Counted from the first letter of the stretch, positions 34,894-44,754 are shown. The stretch: DNA of 64,000 nucleotides from Halieaceae bacterium (GCA_902520195.1 CABYND010000003.1:62001-126000), one strand, 5' to 3'. The notes: generated by a model from the sequence alone, not told the origin. Program-made: numbers and translations.

Positions 34894-36252
34894 CTACGCG
34901 GCTTGATCGTGATTCAATCCTGCAACTAGGCTGAGAATTCCTACGGGCATGAGTAAGCAAGAGACGGTAGCAAGCGACTTGCCAACAGCTAAATCGTCCA
35001 CGAATACAAAATCTGTGGTCACTGCCACCGAAAGAGGTCCCAAGCCAGTACCAATTAGGGCTACTATCAAGAAATATATCGCGGTGACTTGGGCTCGCAT
35101 GTGATTAGGAGTAACTAGTTGCACCGCAGCCGCAGTGAGGCCGACGGGTGACGCTAGAAGAAAGGTCACTGGAATCAGCAGTAATATCGATAACGTTTGC
35201 GATCCCACCAGAGGCATGGCGACGGCAAGCGGGAGTGCGATACTGCAGACGATGAGTGTCGTGCGCACCTGGGCATCTTTGTAACCGCGAGCAGCGAGAG
35301 TGTCTGCTAGCCAACCCCCTAGAAATGAGCCTGACGTGCCAAAAAGGAGTAAAATCCATCCATATTGATATCCCACCTCTGCAGCCGATAGGTTGTGTAT
35401 TCTGATCAGGTAAGTAGGGACCCACGACAAAATAGCAACGATGACCATGCCGATCATGGATAGTCCGACAAAAATAGAAGCGAAGAAACGCCTCTTGGAA
35501 AATAAAAAAACTACGATCTGTCGGTAGCTTACGTCCGCTGATAAGCTGCTACTTGAAGAATGTTCGTAATGATTTCTCCTGACCGGCTCCTTTACCGAGA
35601 ACATCAGAGCGCAAACTGCCAGTCCCGGGAGCCCGACCGCAATGAACGCCATCTGCCAGGGTTTTATTGATCCTACAAACATTAATTCTACGGGCTTCGC
35701 CATTGAAATTACGTCAATCACTGCGCCACCAATTAGCATGGCTACTCCAGCTCCGGCATACACGCCCAATGCATACATGCCTGTGGCTTTTGCCAGTCGA
35801 TGTGGAGGGAAGTAATCTGCGATGATCGAGTAGGCAGGTGGAGATAATGCGGCTTCGCCGACACCGACGCCAATTCTGGCAATAAATAGTTGAGCGAAAT
35901 TTTTAGCTAGCCCGCAAATAGCCGTCATGAAACACCACACGAATATACCGATGGCAATTACATTCCTGCGATTCCCTCTGTCGGCCACCCGAGCGATAGG
36001 CACACCGAGAACGCTATAGAAAACTGCGAACGCTAACCCCTGCAACAGGCTAATTTGCGTGTCCGAGATCTGTAAATCAGCCTTAATAGGCTCCACCAAA
36101 AGATTTATGATTTGGCGATCTACAAACGAAACTGTATATGCGAGCGTAAGTATAAGGACAACATACCAAGCGTAGGCTGGCGCAGGCCACTGCTCATCGA
36201 CCAACCATTTATATTGATCCGCATCCCTCCTTTGCTTTGATTTAAATAACAC
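34894..36252 (-). CDS. MFS transporter (spinster-like)
   Basis: A 452-residue transporter with about 12 membrane spans. The first span region AYTVSFVDRQIINLLVEPIK and the loop between spans 2 and 3, GVPIARVADRGNRRNVI, match the MFS signature; GVGEAALSPPAYSIIADYFP is typical of the spinster/anion-symporter group. It starts at GTG 36252. It probably imports an organic acid or amphipathic product of the catabolic island across the inner membrane. It forms a unit with the downstream subunit III/IV-like genes. Confidence 0.88.
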   Translation of the reverse strand: MLFKSKQRRDADQYKWLVDEQWPAPAYAWYVVLILTLAYTVSFVDRQIINLLVEPIKADLQISDTQISLLQGLAFAVFYSVLGVPIARVADRGNRRNVIAIGIFVWCFMTAICGLAKNFAQLFIARIGVGVGEAALSPPAYSIIADYFPPHRLAKATGMYALGVYAGAGVAMLIGGAVIDVISMAKPVELMFVGSIKPWQMAFIAVGLPGLAVCALMFSVKEPVRRNHYEHSSSSSLSADVSYRQIVVFLFSKRRFFASIFVGLSMIGMVIVAILSWVPTYLIRIHNLSAAEVGYQYGWILLLFGTSGSFLGGWLADTLAARGYKDAQVRTTLIVCSIALPLAVAMPLVGSQTLSILLLIPVTFLLASPVGLTAAAVQLVTPNHMRAQVTAIYFLIVALIGTGLGPLSVAVTTDFVFVDDLAVGKSLATVSCLLMPVGILSLVAGLNHDQAA

Positions 36253-36615
36253 TGCGGTCTGCCTCTTCGCCCACCTAGCACGATGTGCCTTACTCTACTA
36301 TTTTGACTTGCTCAAGTCCTGCATGGATATTTACCTAGCGCAGTAAATTGCTACACGAACGGGCTCCTAATCGCGCGGTATGGGGCTCGGACTCTGCAGA
36401 TTTTTAGGCCCGTTTGAAAGCGCCGCTCGGGCAGAGTTTTTCATGCCGCCACTCCGCGAGCACAACCCCACAATCGACTGAGGTTGTGGCCCGAGGGCTA
36501 TCAGGTGGTCACAGAATAATTAACAATTCTTTACTGGTGACGAACAAGCGGTTGTCTCTTCGGCAGTGTCGCCACGATGTCAGGGTCGGGTTAGTTTGGC
36601 AGCACGGATCGATAT
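36253..36615. other. Gene-free 363-bp stretch at the far island edge
   Basis: No convincing coding frame. A weak hairpin, CCACAA with TTGTGG around a 10-nt loop, lies near 36469-36490, but no T-run follows, so I do not call it a terminator. G+C content rises again from here onward. It separates the 3' end of the long minus-strand operon (36616) from the start of the MFS gene, so it may contain the MFS promoter. Confidence 0.35.
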
Positions 36616-37695
36616 CTAATTTGCGGCAATACAACCCGCCTCTGTAAGCGTTGGTTGTATTTCTTTTGCGAACCGATGCAAATCATCTAAGTACTCAGGA
36701 AATGTAAGCATCACCGCGTTGACGCCGGCTCGATGTGCTTCGATAAGTTGTTCTGCAACATCGGCAGCACTACCGACCATGTGCACACCACCACCAGAAG
36801 CCGCCAACATGTCACTGGTAAAGACGTCAAAAGAGCCGCTTCCAGCAGTTAGATCATGAAGCCAGTTTGCTGTAGCGACTTCATCCTTCTCAGAGATAAT
36901 CGACGCAAGCCGATCCTCGGCCTCGACACGGGATTCTCCCCAGATCAGGAAAGGGAAGATCGCAGTTTTGACTGAACGCCCAAAAACTTGGGCCTTAAGA
37001 GCGATATCGTCAATGATGGAGCCCACCACGTCGATTGAAGGAGTGGAGATAAAAGCCCAATCGCACAACCTAGCCGTCATATTTTTTGCGTCCTCCGATA
37101 CGCCAGCATTTGCAATCATAGGAGGCACCTCAGGTACAGGAGAGGCCTGTCCTCCACTGACTGAGTACCAGTCGCATTCGTAGTTAAATGGCTGATCTTC
37201 AGCAGACCACAGTTTTTTGAGGATTTCGATGAAACAACTGGTCCGCTCGTAACGACGAGTGTGCTCTGCGAGCGAGATACCCATCATGCCAAACTCTCTC
37301 TCGCTCCAGCCGCTCACAACATTCAGCCCCCATCTGTTACCGCTCATATGTGAGAGGGTGGCCCCCATCTTGGCAACGACGAAGGGGTGAAAGAGAGGGA
37401 TATGAACAGTGGAGAACACATTAATGGAACTGGTCGCTCGCAAGAGTGCGGCTGCCCAGGTCGTGGTCTCGAGCGAAGTACCGAGAAAATTGGTCTCTCC
37501 ACCAAAACCTCGCCAACGCGAGACTGGGAACAAATATTCAAAGCCATAACTTTCTGCAGCTAGCGCAAGAGACTCGTTATGCTCGTATGTCCATTGATCT
37601 TTAACGACGCGGTGGGTCGAGATCGAGGGCATGTTAGAACAATTGGGCATGAACAAACCCAGAGCGAGCTTTTGAAGCTGTTCAGTCGGCATCAT
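36616..37695 (-). CDS. Luciferase-like monooxygenase (SsuD/RutA type)
   Basis: A 359-residue TIM-barrel flavin monooxygenase with LGLFMPNCSNMPSIS, a strand-2 FPVSRWRGFGG, INVFSTVHIPLFHPFVVAKM, GLNVVSGWSEREFGMMG and ANAGVSEDAKNM, all typical of the FMNH2-dependent SsuD/RutA/SfnG branch. It should use reduced flavin from a separate reductase; F420 use is less likely than for the protein at 24514. Its ATG directly follows the P450 stop codon. It is the last gene of the six-gene minus-strand operon and may cleave a C-C, C-N or C-S bond after P450 hydroxylation. Confidence 0.9.
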   Translation of the reverse strand: MMPTEQLQKLALGLFMPNCSNMPSISTHRVVKDQWTYEHNESLALAAESYGFEYLFPVSRWRGFGGETNFLGTSLETTTWAAALLRATSSINVFSTVHIPLFHPFVVAKMGATLSHMSGNRWGLNVVSGWSEREFGMMGISLAEHTRRYERTSCFIEILKKLWSAEDQPFNYECDWYSVSGGQASPVPEVPPMIANAGVSEDAKNMTARLCDWAFISTPSIDVVGSIIDDIALKAQVFGRSVKTAIFPFLIWGESRVEAEDRLASIISEKDEVATANWLHDLTAGSGSFDVFTSDMLAASGGGVHMVGSAADVAEQLIEAHRAGVNAVMLTFPEYLDDLHRFAKEIQPTLTEAGCIAAN

Positions 37696-38946
37696 TCATC
37701 CCCGCAGGGTGACTCGCAGATCCTCGTAACCGCGAAACAAGAAGGCACCTCTGAGTCGCGCTGACTCGGTATCGACAGAGAAGTTGGGGTATCGTGAGAA
37801 CAACTCTTCCAGGAATATTTTGCCCTCCAAACGAGCGAGCGCCGCACCAACACAGTAGTGAATCCCGCCCCCGAAGGTGAGCGGCTTTTGTGATCTGGGG
37901 CTGATATCAAAGGACTCTGGATTGTCGAAGTGACGTTCGTCTCGATTAGCAGCCGCAACGATAGTTAAAACACGCTCTCCAACCTCAATCTTTTGTCCGG
38001 CGACCTCTCTAGGTTCCAGAGCAGTGCGATACGTCGCCTGCAAAGATGACTCAAATCGGAGAATCTCTTCGACCGCTGCATCCACCAAATTCATATTGTG
38101 CCGCAACTTAAGTCGCTGCTCTGGGTTGTCGCCAAGACAAAATAACCCGTTTCCGATCATGTGGGCTGTAGTTTCAAACCCGGCGCCGAATAGTCCAATG
38201 ACAGAGGTGCTCAGCTCTTCTGGTGTTAAAGCATCCTCACCATCGCCAGCGCTGACCATTGCGGTAGTGAGGTCGTCTCGGGGATGCTTCTTTCTTCTCT
38301 GAAAGAGCTCGTCGAAAAATTCGGTCAAGAACTCCATCTGCCGATTAGCCAGCGCTAATTCATCTGGCTCAAGCGCACGCGTTTCAAAAACGGGGAAAGT
38401 GTCTGCCACTGCCTGATTGAGCTCGGCCAGAAGCTCCCAGGAAAACTCCCCTTCTTGCATGCCCAGCATGTCGCACATCACTAGCGTAGGAAACAAGTAG
38501 GCGAAGTCGGTGATGAAGTTCGCATCTTCGCGCTCAGCAAACTTCTGTAACTGTTGCTGTGAGAGGCGCCTTATCCGTGGCGCCATTTCCGTAATCCGCT
38601 TGAGCGACAGCGCGCTCGCTACTAGGTCTCTCACTCTGGTGTGTTGTGGCGGATCCTGCATAACGAAAACCCGAGAGAGCCAAGCGTAGGCAGGCTGCGC
38701 TAAGACATCGAATGAGTCGTCGTAGAAAAGCTGAATATTTTTGACAAAATCGCCCTGCCCGAAAGACTTATCTATGAGGATCGAGCGACAGTCATCGTAA
38801 CGAGTAGCAACCCAGAAGCCGAGTTCAGACCGGTGGATGGGGTCTGTTTCACGCATTTCTCGGAATATGGGGTATGGATCCCGAAGCATATCGGGATCCA
38901 TTGGGTTGAAATTAAAACCAGTCACTACTCTAGTTCCGCGCCGCAA
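37696..38946 (-). CDS. Cytochrome P450 (bacterial class I)
   Basis: A 416-residue soluble P450. FGGGIHYCVGAALARLEG places the haem thiolate at Cys365, GAGFETTAHM is the I-helix oxygen-activation motif, and EEILRFESS is the K-helix. The N-terminal MDPDMLRDPYPIFREMRE is normal for the family. The start is uncertain: TTG at 38946, or GTG at 38925 giving MTGFNFNP; neither has a good ribosome-binding site. It lies 8 bp after the TonB receptor gene and abuts the LLM gene, so it is firmly part of this operon. It probably makes the first hydroxylation of the imported substrate. Confidence 0.92.
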   Translation of the reverse strand: MRRGTRVVTGFNFNPMDPDMLRDPYPIFREMRETDPIHRSELGFWVATRYDDCRSILIDKSFGQGDFVKNIQLFYDDSFDVLAQPAYAWLSRVFVMQDPPQHTRVRDLVASALSLKRITEMAPRIRRLSQQQLQKFAEREDANFITDFAYLFPTLVMCDMLGMQEGEFSWELLAELNQAVADTFPVFETRALEPDELALANRQMEFLTEFFDELFQRRKKHPRDDLTTAMVSAGDGEDALTPEELSTSVIGLFGAGFETTAHMIGNGLFCLGDNPEQRLKLRHNMNLVDAAVEEILRFESSLQATYRTALEPREVAGQKIEVGERVLTIVAAANRDERHFDNPESFDISPRSQKPLTFGGGIHYCVGAALARLEGKIFLEELFSRYPNFSVDTESARLRGAFLFRGYEDLRVTLRG

Positions 38947-38954
38947 GTTCTGCG

Positions 38955-41147
38955 CTAGAACTGATAGGTAACGGTCGCTCCGTAGGTGCGTGGGGGAAGC
39001 ACTGCGCCCACCCGAAGCGAATCATACAGAGGCGCAGTGATGATGTTGTTAGACATCACTTCTTCATCACTTAAATTACGACCCCACAGGCTGAGCAACC
39101 ATTGGTCATTCCATGAATAATCTACCGATGCGTTAATTTGCTCGTAGGATTTTTGGTACGCATCCTCTCGGTTCCACTCCGTGAAGTACACATCATCCTG
39201 ATAGTAAGCCTCGCCTCGAACAGTCAACGTGCCGCCACCAACAGCGCCCTCCCACGTCAGTCCCAGCTTTGCTGTGCTCTCGGGTGCGTTAGGGAGCGTA
39301 TTGCCACTGAGATCAGTGATCGCAAAGCCATTGGCATAATCACCATTGAAAAACTCCTGATACTCAGCATTGAGGTACGTCAGATAAAAATCAAACGCGA
39401 AACCGTTACCGAGGCTACCGTCGACCTCTAGTTCAATCCCTGAATTTTCCGCTTCTGCCGCGTTAACTGTCGAGACGGTGCTGGTCTCATCCACAAAGGA
39501 AATCTGCATGTCCTGATAGTCATAGAAAAATGCTGCGACGGAGTAACGTAGCGTCCCGCTCGCGTTTTGCCCCTTCAGGCCCACCTCAAAGGCATCGACA
39601 GTCTCTGGATCGAGCGGCGGGCTAGTGCTACCCGTATTTATCACGCCTGACTTAAACGCCTCCGTATAAGTCGCATAAAGAAGCATGTTGTCGTTTGGAG
39701 AGTATTGCAGCGTAATTCTGGGGGTTAGATCATTCCAACTCTCTCGCTGGTTGGTCGGAACATTGAGAGAGATCGCATCAAAAATGAAAGAGCCAGTCCC
39801 ATCTCTCTCCTCATAGTTGTAGCGCAGACCAGCAATCACCGACCATTTGTCAGAAATACTGTAATTCGCCTCGACATAAGCACCCCAGGCTTCAATATCC
39901 ACATCGCCATCTTGCAGGTAATTGCCTCCATTAAGAAAATCGCCAACCGGGGTCCCGCAAGCTGCGGGCGCAAGCAAGAAACACAAATTAGTCAGGGGAA
40001 CTCTGACTTCACCATACAGATCCTCTTCAAAATACATCACCCCACCCAGCACATCGAGCCGGTCTGCCGAGTAGTTGAGGATCAGCTCCTGTCCAAACGA
40101 GTCGCTTTCTTCGGTGTAATTATTCTGACCAAACAGGTTGGCATCCGTTGAATCCAGGTCATCTCTCAGAAAGCGATCCATACTCTGAGAGGAGGTAATG
40201 GATTTGAGACTCCAGCGGTCGTTGAAGGCATAATCAATAGTGAGGTTGATCAATTGCCCGTCGCGATCGTTAATAGGCTCCTGGTCGGAGTTGATATCGT
40301 AAAATCCACCACCCGCCATACCCACGGTATTGCCGCCAAGAATAGGCACGCCAAAGGGTACAGGTATGCTCGAACCCTCGGACTGGCCGAAATAACTGAA
40401 GGCATAGTTATTGTCGTCTTCCTCATAGTATTGAGCAGAAAGGGTTGCGGTTAGGGGCCCGCCGGCGTCATAGACGAACGTTGCGCGGTAGGCACTGGCA
40501 TCCCGATCGTTGATGTCTGAGCCGGTGAAAATGTTATTGCCGTAACCATCCCTGCTGTCCAGACTTCCCGCGAGTCGCATCGACAACGCATCGCCCATCG
40601 GCACATCAATGGCGCCCCTGAACTGCGCAAGGCCGTAGTTACCCGCCGTCACACTCAAGTATCCGCCAAGCTCTTTGCCGGGCTTGGCCGTTACCATATT
40701 AATTGCGCCAGCTGTGGCACCACGACCGTAAAGAGTACCCTGCGGACCTCGCAGCACTTCGACTTGATCCAGATCGAACATACCCATTAACTGAGCTGCT
40801 GGGCGAGGCACAATCGCGCCGTCCTGGAGGAATGCCACTGCGCCCTCACCGCCAATGTCGATACTGGTCATGCCGATGCCACGCATAAAGACACGAGCGA
40901 AACCAAATTGATCGCCCAGAGACAGGTTTGGTATGTCAACCTGCATGTCACGCACTTCCTGAATCCCACCGGGACCTAACTTATCGGCGCCCAAAACGTT
41001 GGCAGATCCCGCAAGGTCTTGGAGCGCAACAGTGCGTTTAGTAGCGGTCACCACTACTTCCTCTAAACTGTTGTCCTGCGCCAGAACACCCGCAGAGCCG
41101 GTCAGAAATATCACCCCTAAACCCAGTAACGGCCCATAATTACTCAT
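38955..41147 (-). CDS. TonB-dependent outer-membrane receptor
   Basis: A 730-residue receptor. Signal peptide to about residue 24 (GVLAQ), TonB box LEEVVVTATKR, plug VEVLRGPQGTLYGRGATAGA and a barrel ending YGATVTYQF with the terminal Phe. I chose the ATG at 41147 (MSNYGPL), with GGGAGTG nine bases upstream; the in-frame ATG at 41165 is less well placed. It lies 47 bp behind a CoA ligase gene and 8 bp before the P450. Being inside the catabolic operon, it is very likely the uptake protein for that pathway's substrate. Confidence 0.92.
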   Translation of the reverse strand: MSNYGPLLGLGVIFLTGSAGVLAQDNSLEEVVVTATKRTVALQDLAGSANVLGADKLGPGGIQEVRDMQVDIPNLSLGDQFGFARVFMRGIGMTSIDIGGEGAVAFLQDGAIVPRPAAQLMGMFDLDQVEVLRGPQGTLYGRGATAGAINMVTAKPGKELGGYLSVTAGNYGLAQFRGAIDVPMGDALSMRLAGSLDSRDGYGNNIFTGSDINDRDASAYRATFVYDAGGPLTATLSAQYYEEDDNNYAFSYFGQSEGSSIPVPFGVPILGGNTVGMAGGGFYDINSDQEPINDRDGQLINLTIDYAFNDRWSLKSITSSQSMDRFLRDDLDSTDANLFGQNNYTEESDSFGQELILNYSADRLDVLGGVMYFEEDLYGEVRVPLTNLCFLLAPAACGTPVGDFLNGGNYLQDGDVDIEAWGAYVEANYSISDKWSVIAGLRYNYEERDGTGSFIFDAISLNVPTNQRESWNDLTPRITLQYSPNDNMLLYATYTEAFKSGVINTGSTSPPLDPETVDAFEVGLKGQNASGTLRYSVAAFFYDYQDMQISFVDETSTVSTVNAAEAENSGIELEVDGSLGNGFAFDFYLTYLNAEYQEFFNGDYANGFAITDLSGNTLPNAPESTAKLGLTWEGAVGGGTLTVRGEAYYQDDVYFTEWNREDAYQKSYEQINASVDYSWNDQWLLSLWGRNLSDEEVMSNNIITAPLYDSLRVGAVLPPRTYGATVTYQF

Positions 41148-41194
41148 TCCCGTGGTCACTCCCATTCCATATCTATTCGATAGTTGTTGCGCAG

Positions 41195-42820
41195 CTAGCT
41201 AACTTTTTTCTCTCTTTTAAAACTGATGTTGTGCTGGTCTCGATCCCAAGTATCCGGTGTGACACCCTGAGATCTCAGAATATGCTTCATGACTTTGGAT
41301 GACGGCGTTTTGGGCAATTCCTCAAGAACCCTGATGTACCTCGGCACCATGAAATAGGGCATTCTGTCACCCAAAAAATTTATGAGGCTAGTCTGATCAA
41401 TATCTTTGCCCGCTACAGCAGCAACAGAAATCATTACATCATCTTCACCTAGGTCGCTCGGTACAGCGTAGGCGGCAGCTTCCCGAACATCGGGGTAGGC
41501 AACGACCTCAGCCTCTACCTCGAAAGATGAAATGTTCTCCCCGCGACGACGCATGGCATCTTTCATCCGGTCGACGAAGTAAAAGTAGCCCTCCTCGTCC
41601 TGCCGAAAGCAATCACCGGTGTGAAACCACCCGTTTCGCCAAGCCTCGGCAGTAGCCACCGGATTTTTGTAATAACCGCTATTCATACCCCACGGTCGAT
41701 CGGTTCTTAGAATCATTTCACCGATCTCCCCAAGCGCCACCTCGCAGTCATTTCCATCAACGAGCCTCACGTCTACACCATCCCTTTTCTTACCACAGGT
41801 TCCGCGCTTAGTCGGATTGGGCCCGGAGACAATGGGCGACGAAATTTCGGTCATATTAAAAATTGTGTAAACGTCAATCCCAAACCGCTCATAAAACTCG
41901 GTGCAGGTCTCAGTTAACGGCACCATGAATGCCAGGCGGACACTATGGTCCTTGTCATGCTCGGAGGGTTCTTGTTTCAACAAAAACGTGGTCATCACTC
42001 CGAGCAGGAAAAAGGCGCTGGTGCGGCTCTCCCTTACAAAAGGCCAAAACTTTTCGGTGTCGAAACCGTCCATCACAGCGATCGATCCGCCTCGGCATAG
42101 CATGACAAAGATCACACCCATGCCACCTATATGAAAGATAGGCATATTGATGAGAAAACGATCCTCGCCAGTTACAAAATGCCACGTTTCCGGCCCGGCG
42201 TTAGTAAAGATGTGGAGATAAGACGACAGCACACCCTTGGACGGGCCCGTTGTCCCGGAAGTAAAGATGATCGACTGCGTATCCCACGGCTCAATAGGCT
42301 TGAGTAAATCGGGGGGCTCAGACGCGTCGCTGATAACGGCTGAGAAATCTACAAACTCATAATCGGTTGCGGCCGTGTTATCGCCTAGATGAATGACTTT
42401 GGCAATCTGCGCTGTTTCTACTGCATCAAGGCGCTCCAGTAATTGACCATGAGCAACCATCACGGTCGCGTCTGAAACGTCTAAAACATGACTGAGCACC
42501 TGCCCCTTATAAGCGGTATTGAGGGGAACAAATACAGCGCCCAGGTAGTTGATAGCAAAGAAAGTCAGAATGGCCTCCTTACTATCAAACATCCATACGG
42601 CAACATGGTCACCCTGCTTGACGCCATGCACGTCGAAGCCCGCCGCCAAGGTCCTGACTTTCCTTCTGACCGCCTCGTAAGACCAAACCTCTCCGTCCTC
42701 AAATACGGCAAATTCTTTTTCTGGCTGCGTTTTCGCGAAGTCGTCCAATAAATAACGGGTAACGCAACGCTCCCTTGGCAGCACTCTGGGATCTGTGGTC
42801 ACAGCTTGCTCAACACTCAT
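41195..42820 (-). CDS. AMP-forming acyl-CoA ligase (CaiC-like)
   Basis: A 541-residue acyl-CoA synthetase. The P-loop IIFTSGTTGPSKGV and the adenylation motifs GWFHTGDCF and FVDRMKDAMRRRGENIS are intact, and the C-terminal Lys lies in ELPKTPSSKVMKHILR. The sequence resembles carnitine/crotonobetaine-CoA ligases and other short or branched acid ligases more than long-chain enzymes. Its start overlaps the TetR gene by 11 bp. It is the logical entry to the CoA-level steps performed by the divergent mutase operon. Confidence 0.93.
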   Translation of the reverse strand: MSVEQAVTTDPRVLPRERCVTRYLLDDFAKTQPEKEFAVFEDGEVWSYEAVRRKVRTLAAGFDVHGVKQGDHVAVWMFDSKEAILTFFAINYLGAVFVPLNTAYKGQVLSHVLDVSDATVMVAHGQLLERLDAVETAQIAKVIHLGDNTAATDYEFVDFSAVISDASEPPDLLKPIEPWDTQSIIFTSGTTGPSKGVLSSYLHIFTNAGPETWHFVTGEDRFLINMPIFHIGGMGVIFVMLCRGGSIAVMDGFDTEKFWPFVRESRTSAFFLLGVMTTFLLKQEPSEHDKDHSVRLAFMVPLTETCTEFYERFGIDVYTIFNMTEISSPIVSGPNPTKRGTCGKKRDGVDVRLVDGNDCEVALGEIGEMILRTDRPWGMNSGYYKNPVATAEAWRNGWFHTGDCFRQDEEGYFYFVDRMKDAMRRRGENISSFEVEAEVVAYPDVREAAAYAVPSDLGEDDVMISVAAVAGKDIDQTSLINFLGDRMPYFMVPRYIRVLEELPKTPSSKVMKHILRSQGVTPDTWDRDQHNISFKREKKVS

Positions 42821-43523
42821 CTTGCTTGCCTCCCACGGGGCTGATGGATCTTACAGACGGGATATTTCCGAGTTGGCCCACTGAACCATCCAACGGGCGA
42901 AAAGCCTTTTTTGAGGCAACGATCGTGAAAATCATCTCCAATACATGTGTCAGTATTTCCAGCTTCGATCGTTTGCCATCCGGCGAATACCAGAGCGAAA
43001 CCCAGGTGACTACTCCGCCAATGGTGTTAGCGGTTAACAGAGGGTCAGAGACCTGAAACTCACCTGTTTGATCGCCTTCACGAAGCAAATCAGCTAACTG
43101 ATGATCGAACAGCTTCCGCTGTTCTCTGATCTCCCTCGCCTCCGCGGGCCGCAGATTTTTCTCCTCTCTCGTGTAAACCACGATAAATTTTTGATGCTCG
43201 AAAATGACCTCCAGTACCGATTCTGCCAGGCACTGCAATCTCTCAGTAGAGGGTCGCGGCTGGGAGCATGCAGCACTCACTGCATCAAGAGAGAGCGCGA
43301 TACCGGTGCGGCAAATATCGAAGAGAAGCTCTCCCTTGTTGTCGTAGTGCTTGTATAAAAAGGGTTTGGTTACCTTAAGACGCTTCGCTATGGCGTCGAG
43401 CGTCGTGCTCTCGTAACCCAACTCGTAGAACAGGTTGCAAGCTTCTTCACGAATCCTTTTCTTCTTAAAGTCCGACACTTCATCTTTCAGATCAAAGTCA
43501 GGCTGGAGGATTGCCTTAATCAT
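42810..43523 (-). CDS. TetR-family transcriptional regulator
   Basis: A 237-residue regulator. The N-terminal helix-turn-helix spans KKRIREEACNLFYELGYEST to TKPFLYKHYDNKGELLFDI (about 20-70), and a C-terminal ligand-binding domain follows. It ends with a disordered tail after about residue 215. It lies between the iron alcohol dehydrogenase (3 bp) and the CoA ligase (11-bp overlap), so it is expressed from the promoter it probably controls. The perfect inverted repeat at 44738-44754 in the divergent promoter gap is a good candidate operator. Acyl-CoA or the substrate itself may be the inducer. Confidence 0.9.
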   Translation of the reverse strand: MIKAILQPDFDLKDEVSDFKKKRIREEACNLFYELGYESTTLDAIAKRLKVTKPFLYKHYDNKGELLFDICRTGIALSLDAVSAACSQPRPSTERLQCLAESVLEVIFEHQKFIVVYTREEKNLRPAEAREIREQRKLFDHQLADLLREGDQTGEFQVSDPLLTANTIGGVVTWVSLWYSPDGKRSKLEILTHVLEMIFTIVASKKAFRPLDGSVGQLGNIPSVRSISPVGGKQDEC

Positions 43524-43526
43524 GCT

Positions 43527-44705
43527 TTAGAGCGCCATCTCCAAAATACCGCGCACATCCTCGGGTCCACTTATTTCTCTGGGGTTGGTGCGAGACCAAA
43601 AATCCAGCATGGTGTACTCAGCGATCAGGTCCAGTTGATCTTCAGTGATGCCCACAGCGGTCAGACTTCGCGGCATTCCCAGACCCGTAATGAATTCATC
43701 GACAATCTCGCTTGCTGCGCGGTCCGGCTGGCCCAGACAGGCACTGATTTGCTTCTGCTTCTCACCGTTAACGGATTGATTGAAAGCAAGTACCGAGGGG
43801 GCCATTACGCAAGAGCAATAACCATGAGGTACATCAGCGGTGCCGCCCAGTACGTGCCCGATGGCATGACTCGCGCCCATGGGCACACCACCAATGACTG
43901 GAATCATAGATTGCCAAGCACCTACCTGGCATCGCAGACGCGCATCCAGATCCGTGCCATCGGCTTTTACCTCCGGCAGTGCACTACCTAACAATCGGAG
44001 CGCACTGCCTGCAATGCCGTCACAAAAATGGTTTGAGTGTGTGGAGCCCAGGGCTTCAAGGGCGTGATCCAGGGCTCTGACACCGGTAGAGAACCACAGC
44101 CATTCGGGAGTATGTATTGTGAGAGCAGGGTCAAGAACGATCGCGATCGGCGCCATCATCCTGTGCGTATAGCCCTGCTTTTTATTCTCTTTGTCATCCG
44201 TCACCCCACCCATGGTGTTGAATTCACCACCCGACAAAGTCGTTGGACAACAAATGACTCTTATCTCCGGCGCGTCAAATTGCGGAACAACCGTTTCACC
44301 CGCTTCATCGACATAAACATAGAACCCCTCGAAATCCTCATGCTTTTCAAAGCCGTGTTTTAACCCCAAGGCAACTACTTTGCCCGCGTCGGTGACCGAA
44401 CCACCGCCCACAGTAATGATGAGGTCAGCGTCAACAGCGCGGGCTTCCTCCAGCGCGGCGAGAACATCTGATCTAGGCCCATGGGCCTTGATGCCATCGA
44501 AAACACAGGCTAGGGAGTCACCCAAAGCTGCTTCGATATCGCTGATGTCAGTGGTGGTAGTTCTGAGGGTCGTGCTAACCAGCAAAAAGACGCGCTGTGC
44601 ACCCAGCGTCTGAACTTCCTCTGCCAGAGCCTCAGCCGCTCTGCGGCCAATATGCACTCGTTCAGTCGCTGTTAAACCCAGCGTGGCGCTGTTAGCAGAA
44701 AACAT
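43527..44705 (-). CDS. Iron-containing alcohol dehydrogenase
   Basis: A 392-residue group III alcohol dehydrogenase / maleylacetate reductase-type protein. GGGSVTDAGK is the NAD-binding turn, CCPTTLSGGEFN is the family signature, and the metal ligands appear in RALDHALEAL, GASHAIGHVLGG and PHGYC. It oxidises an alcohol or reduces a keto-acid or aldehyde with NAD(P). It is the first gene of the six-gene minus-strand operon, starting 116 bp from the divergent mutase start. A role after P450 hydroxylation is plausible. Confidence 0.9.
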   Translation of the reverse strand: MFSANSATLGLTATERVHIGRRAAEALAEEVQTLGAQRVFLLVSTTLRTTTTDISDIEAALGDSLACVFDGIKAHGPRSDVLAALEEARAVDADLIITVGGGSVTDAGKVVALGLKHGFEKHEDFEGFYVYVDEAGETVVPQFDAPEIRVICCPTTLSGGEFNTMGGVTDDKENKKQGYTHRMMAPIAIVLDPALTIHTPEWLWFSTGVRALDHALEALGSTHSNHFCDGIAGSALRLLGSALPEVKADGTDLDARLRCQVGAWQSMIPVIGGVPMGASHAIGHVLGGTADVPHGYCSCVMAPSVLAFNQSVNGEKQKQISACLGQPDRAASEIVDEFITGLGMPRSLTAVGITEDQLDLIAEYTMLDFWSRTNPREISGPEDVRGILEMAL

Positions 44706-44737
44706 CAGAGGCCTCTTTGTTGTATTTATGACCCGAG

Positions 44738-44754
44738 AGTATCAATGTGATACT
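44738..44754. promoter_or_regulatory. Inverted repeat, probable TetR operator in a divergent promoter
   Basis: AGTATCA-ATG-TGATACT is a perfect 7-bp inverted repeat with a 3-bp spacer. It is centred in the 116-bp gap between the iron alcohol dehydrogenase (minus) and mutase (plus) genes. Size and symmetry suit a TetR dimer, and a TetR gene is the second gene of the minus-strand operon. Binding is inferred. Confidence 0.6.

Noticed and set aside
36469-36490. Rho-independent terminator between the LLM and MFS genes
   Set aside because: The stem is 6 bp with a 10-nt loop and no T-run on either strand.
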